From contig JAAELZ010000347.1 of NCBI GenBank assembly GCA_024226105.1, positions 1 to 14,810 of the forward strand: a stretch of 14,810 bases of DNA. Direction: 5' to 3'. Shown one piece after another: positions 8,054-14,810 of the stretch. Both the position numbers and the translations under genes were made by a program. The first letter of the stretch is position 1. Each line of letters begins with the position of its first letter. This DNA comes from Pseudomonadota bacterium (lineage in GTDB: Bacteria > Pseudomonadota > Gammaproteobacteria > Arenicellales > Poriferihabitantaceae). The notes under the pieces are model-generated. The model worked only from the letters and a program-made list of their open reading frames with translations, had not been told where the DNA came from and made no database searches.

Positions 8054-8078
8054 GGTGGATGCGCTACGCTTATCCACC
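8054..8078. repeat. GGTGGAT...ATCCACC palindromic repeat
   Basis: GGTGGAT (8054-8060) and ATCCACC (8072-8078) form a 7-bp stem around an 11-base loop that itself holds GCG/CGC. The element matches a GGTGGAT-GCGCT-type palindrome I recognise from many beta- and gammaproteobacterial intergenic regions. Confidence 0.65.
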
Positions 8079-8113
8079 CTGCTTCTAATCATATTTGGAC
8101 AAAGAAGTTATAT

Positions 8114-8132
8114 TTCGAATATTATGGAAATA
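8114..8132. promoter_or_regulatory. Putative ArsR operator upstream of arsR
   Basis: The 19-mer here and the one at 8501-8519 agree at 15 positions (TTCGAnTATnnTnGAAATA). A perfect 6-bp inverted repeat, TATTTC (8111-8116) and GAAATA (8127-8132), overlaps it. It lies 26 bases before the arsR ATG, in an AT-rich tract with candidate promoter hexamers on both sides: TTGGAC (8095-8100) with AATATT (8118-8123), and TGGAAA (8125-8130) with a perfect TATAAT (8148-8153). Autorepression by the ArsR product is inferred. Confidence 0.6.
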
Positions 8133-8158
8133 ATAAATGTAAACAGATATAATTAGGC

Positions 8159-8443
8159 ATGGATCACGAAGTTGCAGTCAAAAGATTGGGTGAACTCGGG
8201 CACTCTACCCGCATGTCGGTTTTCCGCCTGCTGGTCAAGGCCGGAGATAAGGGCCTGCCGGTTGGGGAAATTCAGAGACATCTGGAGGTTGCCGCACCAA
8301 CTTTATCACATCATTTGCATCGACTTGTCTCGGCCGGCCTGGTAGTGCAAAAACGCGACGGCAGGACGCTTCACTGCGTGGCACAGATGGATGCGCTGCG
8401 CGAAGTGATCGGTTTTTTGGACAAAGAATGCTGCACCTTATAG
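8159..8443 (+). CDS. arsR: ArsR-family metalloid-responsive repressor
   Basis: This 94-residue winged-helix repressor matches the ArsR/SmtB family in length and order: LGHSTRMSVFRLL (13-25), recognition helix APTLSHHLHRL (46-56), wing LVVQKRDGRTLHC (61-73). It lacks the ELCVCD motif of E. coli ArsR. Its only cysteines are C73 in the wing and the C-terminal pair C91-C92. As far as I recall, the methylarsenite-selective repressor of Shewanella putrefaciens uses a similar wing-plus-C-terminal arrangement with the same 18-residue spacing. It probably represses itself and the adjacent permease and is released by trivalent arsenicals. The ATG has no well-spaced ribosome site (AGG ends one base before the C preceding ATG), and a TATAAT sits 5 bases upstream, so the mRNA may be leaderless. 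Confidence 0.9.
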   Translation: MDHEVAVKRLGELGHSTRMSVFRLLVKAGDKGLPVGEIQRHLEVAAPTLSHHLHRLVSAGLVVQKRDGRTLHCVAQMDALREVIGFLDKECCTL

Positions 8444-8463
8444 GTATCAGCACACAAACAATG

Positions 8464-8490
8464 TACCCGAAACGACAGGGGTATTTTTTT
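8464..8490 (+). terminator. Weak candidate intrinsic terminator after arsR
   Basis: TACCC (8464-8468) pairs with GGGTA (8479-8483) around a 10-base loop, followed directly by seven T residues (8484-8490). The stem is short, so efficiency may be low. If active, it would separate arsR from the permease transcript. Confidence 0.4.
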
Positions 8491-8498
8491 AAACACAA

Positions 8499-8526
8499 TG
8501 TTCGACTATATTAGAAATATCGAACA
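8499..8526. promoter_or_regulatory. Putative ArsR operator/promoter upstream of arsP
   Basis: A perfect 7-bp inverted repeat, TGTTCGA (8499-8505) and TCGAACA (8520-8526), has a 14-base AT-rich spacer containing TATATT (8507-8512), a possible -10. The internal 19-mer at 8501-8519 shares 15 of 19 positions with the sequence upstream of arsR. It lies 16 bases before the permease ATG, with a GAGAAAG ribosome site between. Binding by the ArsR product is inferred. Confidence 0.65.
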
Positions 8527-8542
8527 CACATGAGAAAGTGAT

Positions 8543-9544
8543 ATGAACGCGACCGTACAGGCAAAGCTAATGGACAGCGTGGAGATGTTTATTCAACTGT
8601 TCACTGAGCTGACTTTTTTATTTCTGGCAATCAGCTTTCTGGTTGCGATCATCAATATAAAACTGCCCGCGGAGAAAATACAGGGCCTGCTCGGGGGGAA
8701 AAAAGGCCGGGGTTATCTTACGGCGGCAGGCCTCGGTGCGGTCACACCATTTTGCAGTTGCTCAACAATTCCAATGCTGGTCGGGTTGCTCAATGCGCGC
8801 GCGGGTTTTGGCCCAACCATGACATTTCTGTTCACCTCTCCCTTACTTAATCCGATTGTAATTGCTCTGTTTATCCCTGTACTGGGCCTACAGGTGACCA
8901 TTACCTATGCCTCGCTCGCCCTGGTCACCTCTATTACAGCCGGGGTCGCCCTGCAGTATTTCAAATTTGACCGTTTTATAAAGCAGGATTTACTAAAAAA
9001 GCCGGCCTCAGGCTGTGGTTCAAATAGTTGCGATAGTAATAAGCAGGAAATACCGAAAACACAGTGTTGCGACAGTAAAGTGCCGAATGCGCAGGAGGCG
9101 GCCTGTTGCGACAACAAGGTAACGGTGGAACCCTCTATGTGGGCGCAAGCCTGGCAGGAAGCCTGGTCACTTTTTCGCACCATGTTCCCATATATGTTAA
9201 TCGCAATGATAATCGGCGCGGCTGTTCATGGGTTTGTGCCGGCTGATTTTTTCGCAAAAGTCGCCAGTGCCGATAACCCGGCCGCGGTGCCGTCTGCTGC
9301 CTTGATCGGCATCCCCCTGTACATGCGGGTGACGGCACTATTGCCGCTGGTCGGCTCGTTCATCGCCAAAGGGGTGAGTATAGGCGCTGTTATTGCGCTG
9401 GTAATCGGCAGCGGTGGCGCCAGCCTGCCTGAAATGATTCTACTGAAACGCCTGTTCAACTGGCCTCTGATGCTGGCATTCCTGGCCGTCATCTTCAGCA
9501 TGGCAGTAATCGGCGGATATTCGTTTAATATTTTGTTCGCTTAG
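8543..9544 (+). CDS. arsP: ArsP-type permease (PF03773 family), probable organoarsenical efflux
   Basis: This is an inner-membrane permease of the DUF318/ArsP family, some members of which export trivalent organoarsenicals such as methylarsenite. The 333-residue protein has about eight hydrophobic segments in two halves. The first half holds the hallmark TPFCSCSTIP (68-77; C71, C73) and FLFTSPLLNP (95-104). The second half holds IGIPLYMR (255-262) and GSGGASLPEM (289-298). The halves are joined by a polar loop (about 145-198) with C158, C163, C175/C176 and C188/C189. From 162 the loop repeats with a 13-residue period beginning SCDS, CCDS and CCDN, a likely metalloid-binding feature. The neighbouring arsR and the shared operator support an arsenic role. 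The substrate is inferred; other members of this broad family are uncharacterised permeases. Confidence 0.88.
   Translation: MNATVQAKLMDSVEMFIQLFTELTFLFLAISFLVAIINIKLPAEKIQGLLGGKKGRGYLTAAGLGAVTPFCSCSTIPMLVGLLNARAGFGPTMTFLFTSPLLNPIVIALFIPVLGLQVTITYASLALVTSITAGVALQYFKFDRFIKQDLLKKPASGCGSNSCDSNKQEIPKTQCCDSKVPNAQEAACCDNKVTVEPSMWAQAWQEAWSLFRTMFPYMLIAMIIGAAVHGFVPADFFAKVASADNPAAVPSAALIGIPLYMRVTALLPLVGSFIAKGVSIGAVIALVIGSGGASLPEMILLKRLFNWPLMLAFLAVIFSMAVIGGYSFNILFA
9026..9142 (+). repeat. Three diverged 39-bp tandem units inside arsP (CD-S/N-K repeat)
   Basis: Units at 9026-9064, 9065-9103 and 9104-9142 each begin with a TTGCGA-like core, encoding SCDSNK, CCDSKV and CCDNKV at residues 162, 175 and 188. 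The period is exactly 13 residues. The remainder of each unit has diverged, so the duplication is old. Confidence 0.6.
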
Positions 9545-9597
9545 CAGCCTTTAATGGAATCTGTGATTTCATCAGGGCCGAGCTTATTGCTACCAAA

Positions 9598-9635
9598 CGG
9601 AACCGGGACTTCAGCCCCGGCAAGCGAGGCATCAG
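9598..9635. repeat. Palindromic repeat, copy 2 (CCGGGAC hairpin)
   Basis: This direct repeat of the element at 7961-7998 matches 22 of 23 bases over 9598-9620, then more weakly. A T-to-C change leaves one mismatch in the stem. It lies in the 121-bp gap between the convergent ends of arsP and glyA. No T-run follows on either strand, so it is not called a terminator. Confidence 0.7.
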
Positions 9636-9665
9636 GGCAACTTTCTTAATTCAGGATGCGCCATA

Positions 9666-10919
9666 CTACGCGTAAACCGGAAATTGTTTACACAAGGCTT
9701 TGACTTTGTCTTTAACTTCGTTGATCACGGCTTCGTTATCGATATCATCCAGCACTTCACACATCCAGCCGACCATGGTTTCAATCTCGGCCTCCTTGAA
9801 ACCGCGAGTGGTCACAGCGGGTGAACCCAGGCGCAGGCCTGAGGTTACAAAGGGTGAGCGTGGGTCATTGGGCACGGCATTTTTGTTTACTGTAATGTTG
9901 GCGCGCCCCAAAGCGGCATCCGCTGCTTTACCGGTAATCTCCTTATCCACCAGGTCGAGCAGGAACAGATGGTTATCCGTACCATCAGAAACCACTTTGT
10001 AACCACGGCTTTTGAACGCTTCGGCCATCACCGAGGCATTTTTCACAACCTGCTTCTGGTAGTCGACAAAAGCCGGATCCATGGCTTCCTTAAAGGCCAC
10101 CGCTTTTGCTGCAATAATATGCATTAGCGGGCCGCCCTGAATACCGGGAAAGATGGTTGAGCTGAGTTTCTTCTCAATTTCCGGATTGGCTTTAGCCAGA
10201 ATCAACCCACCGCGTGGACCACGCAATGTTTTATGTGTGGTAGTCGTCGTGACATCGGCGATCTGGACCGGATTCGGGTAGACCCCGGCCGCGACCAGGC
10301 CCGCAACGTGCGCCATATCAACCATAAGATAAGCCCCCACGCTATCGGCAATATCACGAAAACGCTGCCAGTCCATAATACGCGAATAAGCGGAAAACCC
10401 CGCTACGATCATTTTCGGCTGGTGCTGTTTGGCCAGTTCCGCCACCTGCTCGTAATCTACTTCACCGGTTTCCTCGTTGAGACCATACTGAATCGCGTTA
10501 TAGAGTTTGCCGGAGAAATTCACCGATGCACCGTGGGTCAAATGCCCACCATGCGCCAGGCTCATGCCTAAAACCGTATCGCCCGGATTCAGCAAACCCA
10601 TGTACACCGCTGCATTGGCCTGTGAACCGGAATGCGCCTGTACGTTGGCATAATCTGCGCCAAACAGCGCTTTTGCCCTGTCAATTGCCAGCGATTCGGC
10701 GATATCGACGTATTCGCAGCCACCATAATAGCGCTTACCGGGATAACCTTCAGCGTACTTATTGGTCAGCGCGGAACCCTGCGCCTGCATAACACGTTGA
10801 CTGGTGTAGTTTTCAGACGCAATCAGTTCGATATGCTCTTCCTGACGACGAGTTTCGTTTTCCATTGATGCCCATAATTCAGCATCCAGATCAGCAATAG
10901 TATCGGTTTTTTTAAACAT
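9666..10919 (-). CDS. glyA: Serine hydroxymethyltransferase
   Basis: GlyA is a PLP enzyme of the cytoplasm that interconverts serine and glycine with tetrahydrofolate, the main source of one-carbon units. The 417-residue length equals that of the E. coli enzyme. Visible landmarks are ELIASEN (31-37), the YPGKRYYGGCEYVD stretch (59-72), SGSQAN (97-102), MVDMAHVAGL (199-208), and TTTTTHKTLRGPRGG (224-238) with K230 as the PLP-binding lysine. It lies 53 bases downstream of kdsA on the same strand. No strong promoter was seen in that gap, so co-transcription with pyrG-kdsA is likely. Only a weak ribosome site (ATGAG) precedes the ATG. Confidence 0.97.
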   Translation of the reverse strand: MFKKTDTIADLDAELWASMENETRRQEEHIELIASENYTSQRVMQAQGSALTNKYAEGYPGKRYYGGCEYVDIAESLAIDRAKALFGADYANVQAHSGSQANAAVYMGLLNPGDTVLGMSLAHGGHLTHGASVNFSGKLYNAIQYGLNEETGEVDYEQVAELAKQHQPKMIVAGFSAYSRIMDWQRFRDIADSVGAYLMVDMAHVAGLVAAGVYPNPVQIADVTTTTTHKTLRGPRGGLILAKANPEIEKKLSSTIFPGIQGGPLMHIIAAKAVAFKEAMDPAFVDYQKQVVKNASVMAEAFKSRGYKVVSDGTDNHLFLLDLVDKEITGKAADAALGRANITVNKNAVPNDPRSPFVTSGLRLGSPAVTTRGFKEAEIETMVGWMCEVLDDIDNEAVINEVKDKVKALCKQFPVYA

Positions 10920-10972
10920 GACTCATTTACGGGTTGGGTTAATGTATTCAGGCGGCAATTCTAGCCGAAGAA

Positions 10973-11782
10973 CTAAACGCGTACCACTTCGTGAAGCGCC
11001 AACAATTGCGTCAGAAGCGACTTCATCTGGCTCAGGGGTACGGCATTTGGGCCATCGCTCCAGGCCTTGTCCGGATCAGGGTGCGTTTCCATAAACAGGC
11101 CGTCTATGCCCACCCCCACCGCGGCGCGTGCCAGCACGGGCACGAATTCGCGCTGCCCGCCTGATTTGCCATCGGCACCACCGGGCAACTGCACGGAATG
11201 CGTGGCATCAAATACTACCGGGCAAGCAGTCGATTTCATAATCTCAAGATTACGCATATCCACCACCAGATTATTGTACCCAAAACTGTTCCCGCGCTCG
11301 CATACCGCAATCGAGGCCTGCGGATTGGCTTCGCGCGCTTTATTCACCACGTGCGCCATTTCAGGCCCGGATAAAAACTGACCTTTTTTGATGTTCACTG
11401 CTACGCCGCTTTGCGCCGCCGCAACAATCAAATCGGTCTGCCGGCACAAAAATGCGGGTGTTTGAATGGCGTCAACTACGTCGCTGGCAACACGAACATC
11501 ATGCGGTGTATGTACATCGGTCAGAATCGGGCAGCCCAGTTCATCGCGTACTTTTTCGAGTATACGTAACCCTTCATCAATACCCGGCCCACGCTGCGAT
11601 TCACTGGAAGTCCGGTTGGCCTTGTCAAAAGACGATTTATAAATAAATGGTACGCCCAGTTCATCGGTGATCCTTTTTAACTCAGCCGCAGTTTGCAGCG
11701 CCATTGACTCGGATTCGATCACGCATGGCCCGGCGATGAGAAAAAAAGGCTGGCCGGGGCCGGTCTCAAATTTATAAAACAT
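10973..11782 (-). CDS. kdsA: 3-deoxy-8-phosphooctulonate synthase (Kdo-8-phosphate synthase), metal-dependent class
   Basis: KdsA condenses phosphoenolpyruvate with arabinose 5-phosphate to Kdo 8-phosphate in lipopolysaccharide core synthesis. The 269-residue product shows IAGPCVIES (16-24), KSSFDKANR (49-57), a long conserved CERGNSFGYNNLVVDMR stretch, DATHSVQLPGG and GLFMETHPDPDKA. The residue in the AGPC motif is C20, where the metal-independent E. coli enzyme has Asn; this places it in the metal-dependent class, as in Aquifex. Only two bases separate its ATG from the pyrG stop, so the two are surely co-transcribed. The product implies a Gram-negative outer membrane. Confidence 0.96.
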   Translation of the reverse strand: MFYKFETGPGQPFFLIAGPCVIESESMALQTAAELKRITDELGVPFIYKSSFDKANRTSSESQRGPGIDEGLRILEKVRDELGCPILTDVHTPHDVRVASDVVDAIQTPAFLCRQTDLIVAAAQSGVAVNIKKGQFLSGPEMAHVVNKAREANPQASIAVCERGNSFGYNNLVVDMRNLEIMKSTACPVVFDATHSVQLPGGADGKSGGQREFVPVLARAAVGVGIDGLFMETHPDPDKAWSDGPNAVPLSQMKSLLTQLLALHEVVRV

Positions 11783-11784
11783 AC

Positions 11785-13410
11785 TTATTTCTGAAGTTTG
11801 AGCGCAGTCGCAACAAAATCGATAAATAAGGGGTGACCATCACGGGGATTAGAGGTGAACTCAGGATGATACTGAGTTGCGATAAACCACGGATGATCAG
11901 GCAATTCAATCATCTCAACCAGACCATCTTCAGAAAAACCGGAGAATACAAGGCCGTTGGATTCGAGTTTTTTCAGGTAATTATTGTTAAATTCATAACG
12001 ATGGCGATGACGTTCGTAAATCGACTCTGAATCATAAATTTCACGTGCTTTTGATTCATGTTTCAGGCCACAAAGTTGTGCACCCAGGCGCATCGTTCCG
12101 CCCATATCAGAATCTTCATCGCGTGTTTCAACAGTGCCTTCTTCGGTGGTCCACTCACTGATCAGGGCAATAACCGGATGTTCTGTATCCGGATCAAACT
12201 CGGTACTGTTGGCACCCTTTAGCCCGGCAATATGCCGCGCGAACTCAATGGTGGCCACCTGCATGCCCAGGCAAATCCCGAGATAGGGTACATTGTTCTC
12301 ACGCGCATACTGCACAGCCCTGATTTTGCCCTCTGTGCCGCGCTTGCCGAAACCGCCCGGAATCAGGATCGCGTCACAATTCCCTAACGCTTTGGAGCGA
12401 TCTTTTTCTACCTCTTCTGCATCTACATACTCAATATTGACGCGCGTTCGAGTATGGATACCGGCATGAATCAGCGCCTCGGACAACGATTTATATGATT
12501 CCTTCAGGCTGACATATTTTCCAACCATAGCAATGGTGATTTCATTGTCTGTATTGCTACTGTTTTCAACCACCCAATCCCACTCACGCATATCCGGATG
12601 TGGTGCTTCCAGTTGTAGATGTTTGACCACAATGTCGTCCAGCCCCTGCTCCATGTATATGCGCGGGACTTTATAGATATTATCAACATCATATGCCGAA
12701 ATTACTGAATTTTCAGGGACGTTAGTAAATAATGCGATCTTTTTACGCGCATTTTCAGGCAATGGTTTTTCTGACCGGCAAAATAATATGTCGGGCTGGA
12801 TACCGATCGAACGCATTTCCTTTACCGAATGCTGCGTAGGTTTGGTTTTGATTTCCCCGTCGGACACGTTGATGGTCGGTACCAGTGTCAGGTGCAGATA
12901 GAGCGTATTTTCATAGCCTTCATCAACTCGCATCTGGCGAATTGCTTCCAGAAAGGGCAGCGATTCGATATCACCCACGGTACCGCCAATTTCAACCATG
13001 ACCACATCCATGCCTTCTCCGGCTCTGCGGATCCAGTCTTTCATCTGGTTGGTAATGTGCGGAATAACCTGTACCGTACCGCCCAGATAGTCACCACGCC
13101 GTTCACGGCTGATCACTTCCTCGTATATCTGCCCGGTAGTAAAGTTATTGGTTTTTTTCATCCGGGTACGGATAAATCGCTCGTAGTGGCCCAGATCAAG
13201 ATCCGTTTCGGCGCCATCTTCGGTCACAAACACTTCACCATGCTGGAAAGGGCTCATGGTGCCCGGATCAACGTTGATGTAGGGATCAAGCTTCATCATG
13301 CTGACTTTCAGGCCACGCGCTTCAAGCACCGCAGCAAGTGATGCCGCTGATAAGCCTTTCCCCAGGGAAGATACTACCCCGCCCGTAATAAATATATATT
13401 TAGTGGTCAA
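11785..13410 (-). CDS. pyrG: CTP synthase
   Basis: PyrG aminates UTP to CTP using ATP and glutamine. I place the start at a TTG (13410), giving 541 residues beginning at TTKYIFITGG. With this start the GATase cysteine in GICLGMQ is C380 and the catalytic pair in YHPEF is H515 and E517, matching E. coli numbering almost exactly. The N-terminal synthetase domain has the P-loop GGVVSSLGKG. The frame stays open to a GTG at 13458, which would add 16 residues not seen in the family; neither start has a clear Shine-Dalgarno site. It lies upstream of kdsA with a 2-base gap. Identity is certain; the start is probable. Confidence 0.96.
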   Translation of the reverse strand: MTTKYIFITGGVVSSLGKGLSAASLAAVLEARGLKVSMMKLDPYINVDPGTMSPFQHGEVFVTEDGAETDLDLGHYERFIRTRMKKTNNFTTGQIYEEVISRERRGDYLGGTVQVIPHITNQMKDWIRRAGEGMDVVMVEIGGTVGDIESLPFLEAIRQMRVDEGYENTLYLHLTLVPTINVSDGEIKTKPTQHSVKEMRSIGIQPDILFCRSEKPLPENARKKIALFTNVPENSVISAYDVDNIYKVPRIYMEQGLDDIVVKHLQLEAPHPDMREWDWVVENSSNTDNEITIAMVGKYVSLKESYKSLSEALIHAGIHTRTRVNIEYVDAEEVEKDRSKALGNCDAILIPGGFGKRGTEGKIRAVQYARENNVPYLGICLGMQVATIEFARHIAGLKGANSTEFDPDTEHPVIALISEWTTEEGTVETRDEDSDMGGTMRLGAQLCGLKHESKAREIYDSESIYERHRHRYEFNNNYLKKLESNGLVFSGFSEDGLVEMIELPDHPWFIATQYHPEFTSNPRDGHPLFIDFVATALKLQK

Positions 13411-13519
13411 TGAATGAACCCGGTTAAAACGTAGGAGGGAGCGCAATAAATTATGCACTCTGGACGGTAGATTAGCTTATCAAAAACAACCGCCGAATTC
13501 ATTAACAATTAGATATAAT

Positions 13520-14810
13520 TTAACCTTCCAGGCTTAATTTAAAGGAGTAATACTGTCCTTTTGAATCTATGAGGCAGGGAGAAAAATCACCCAGCAAAGC
13601 AGACCAGACGATATAACCATCCACCGATATCAGTGGCGTAGTGCCGCGCAACCACGGCGCAACCCGCTTTTCCTGAAATAGCTTTTTCAAGGAGCGCGAA
13701 AAGGTTTCTCCCCGTAGTTGCACACGCTCACCGCCCTGCCGCCAGTGCACGCACACTGCTTCACCGGGCTCAAATGCAAGCGTTTTCACGTTGGCCGGTG
13801 GCGGCCCGGATTGTTGAACAAGCCTTATCTCACTACCATACTGTGCCATCACCAGAGGGGATGTCGTCAACCATTCAAGGGAGGCCCCAGCCGGTTCTGA
13901 ATCTGGCCGACTGGTAAAATGCACCTGCCCATCGTGAAGGACCAGCGACACATCCTCGAGATTCAGTTCGCCCTGAGCGCCTGACTCCGCATCACCGACT
14001 TGTCGCAACCATTCATTCATCTGCTCAGATGGAACAGGGTATGTGAGCAGGGGCCTAAGCAAATATTGCAGCACATTGCGCTGCCTGGCGGGTGATAAGG
14101 CCCTAAATGCCAACAGATCAAGCGGAGACAACACTTCCCGAAAAAGCGGCTTTTGCTCAATCTGACATAAACCTACATCTACCGCGGCCAGATCATCCAG
14201 CAAACTCAGATCATCCCGACAATTTTGTGCACTACGTGCCAGCTGACGCGAAGCCTGCGGCCAGCGCTCTATTAGGCGCGGCATAAGCTGATGGCGAACA
14301 TAGTTTCTATCGAACTTTAGCGACAAATTTGATTCATCTTCAATCCATGTCAGGCCGTTTTGGCTGGCATACGCACCAATATCAGCTTTTGATCTGTTCA
14401 GAAACGGCCGTACAATGCGGCCTTTACCCAGTGCCCGAGAAAAGGGAATAGCCGACAGCCCGCGTGTTCCACTACCGCGCAACGCTCTGAGTAAAAGGGT
14501 CTCCGCCTGATCATCACGATGATGCGCCATTAACAGGACATCCTTCGTTTCGAGCAGGGATTCAAACCAGCTATAACGAGCCTCCCGGGCGCGCTGTTCC
14601 AGCCCGCTGGCGGTGGCTCCCCCCAAATCGACCCTCCTATGCAATAAGGTCAGCCCCAAGGCCTCGCATTGTTGCTGACACAAGTTCTGCCACTCATCTG
14701 CGTTCGGCGACAATCCGTGATTCAGGTGTAAAGCCGTCAGTTGAACCCCTTCCTGCAACGCCCATTGTGACGCAACATGCAGCAGAACCTGCGAATCAAT
14801 CCCGCCGCTA
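13520..14810 (-). CDS. tilS: tRNA(Ile)-lysidine synthase, 5' end outside window
   Basis: TilS uses ATP to attach lysine to C34 of the CAU-anticodon tRNA(Ile), switching its decoding to AUA; the enzyme is essential in most bacteria. The frame runs off the right edge. The last 51 bases encode the PP-loop motif SGGIDS (codons 14807-14809 down to 14792-14794), so an apparent TTG start at 14758 is internal. At least 429 residues are visible, near the E. coli total of 432, so only the first few are missing. Further landmarks are LNHGLSPNADEW, LEQRAREARY, MAHHRDDQAET (ATP/PP-loop domain) and a C-terminal domain with GGERVQLRG and SLKKLFQEKRVAPWLR. It lies upstream of pyrG on the same strand, 61-109 bases away depending on the pyrG start. 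Confidence 0.95.
   Translation of the reverse strand, partial: SGGIDSQVLLHVASQWALQEGVQLTALHLNHGLSPNADEWQNLCQQQCEALGLTLLHRRVDLGGATASGLEQRAREARYSWFESLLETKDVLLMAHHRDDQAETLLLRALRGSGTRGLSAIPFSRALGKGRIVRPFLNRSKADIGAYASQNGLTWIEDESNLSLKFDRNYVRHQLMPRLIERWPQASRQLARSAQNCRDDLSLLDDLAAVDVGLCQIEQKPLFREVLSPLDLLAFRALSPARQRNVLQYLLRPLLTYPVPSEQMNEWLRQVGDAESGAQGELNLEDVSLVLHDGQVHFTSRPDSEPAGASLEWLTTSPLVMAQYGSEIRLVQQSGPPPANVKTLAFEPGEAVCVHWRQGGERVQLRGETFSRSLKKLFQEKRVAPWLRGTTPLISVDGYIVWSALLGDFSPCLIDSKGQYYSFKLSLEG

Larger units (their letters stand above)
7774..8158. other. Repeat-rich intergenic region between the rnf operon and arsR
   Basis: These 385 bases contain no convincing gene. They hold four hairpin-forming repeat elements from three apparent families (listed separately) and then an AT-rich arsR promoter/operator region from about 8090. 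No hairpin followed by a T-run is present on the plus strand just after the rnf operon. Confidence 0.7.

Noticed and set aside
7786..8078. A CRISPR array in the repeat-rich gap
   Set aside because: The hairpins belong to different sequence families, are not regularly spaced, and there are no cas genes.
7585..8158. A frameshifted or truncated rnfB remnant after rnfA
   Set aside because: No reading frame beyond 7773 encodes the expected ferredoxin motifs, and the short gene is intact with a proper coupled start, so decay of rnfB is not supported.
12829..13341. A 170-residue plus-strand ORF
   Set aside because: It lies wholly antisense to the well-conserved pyrG and resembles no protein family I know; a shadow frame.
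13520..14758. TTG at 14758 as the tilS start
   Set aside because: The frame continues upstream and encodes the essential SGGIDS PP-loop motif, so the start lies beyond the right edge.

Overview
The window looks like a chromosomal segment from a Gram-negative gammaproteobacterium. The reasons are kdsA (Kdo, hence lipopolysaccharide), an Rnf-type respiratory complex, a tilS-pyrG-kdsA block, and short palindromic intergenic repeats of REP type. The genus cannot be fixed from the sequence alone. Base composition is even across the coding regions and lower in the arsR/arsP promoter regions.

Left part (1-7773, plus strand): an electron-transfer locus. It opens inside a very large pyruvate:ferredoxin oxidoreductase (PFOR), whose 5' end lies outside the window. 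The visible part has the end of the gamma domain, a two-cluster ferredoxin domain, the TPP-binding beta domain and an extra C-terminal ferredoxin-like module. After a 200-bp gap holding an inverted pair of REP-like hairpins comes a tightly coupled operon, rnfC-rnfD-rnfG-rnfE-rnfA, followed by a 62-residue membrane-anchored cysteine-rich protein. rnfB, the subunit that normally accepts electrons from ferredoxin, is absent; the small cysteine-rich gene sits in its usual place. A reasonable reading is that PFOR makes low-potential electrons from a 2-oxoacid and the Rnf complex exchanges them with NAD(H) while moving ions across the membrane. How electrons enter without RnfB is the most interesting open point here.

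Middle (7774-9665): a repeat-rich intergenic stretch with four hairpin elements, then an arsenic module. The module holds an ArsR-family repressor and an ArsP-type permease with an unusual periodic cysteine-rich loop. A shared 19-bp operator-like sequence lies upstream of each gene. The module is bracketed by two direct copies of a repeat of about 38 bp.

Right part (9666-14810, minus strand): housekeeping genes read right to left: tilS (5' end outside the window), pyrG (probably a TTG start), kdsA (metal-dependent class) and glyA. pyrG, kdsA and probably glyA form one transcription unit, convergent with arsP.
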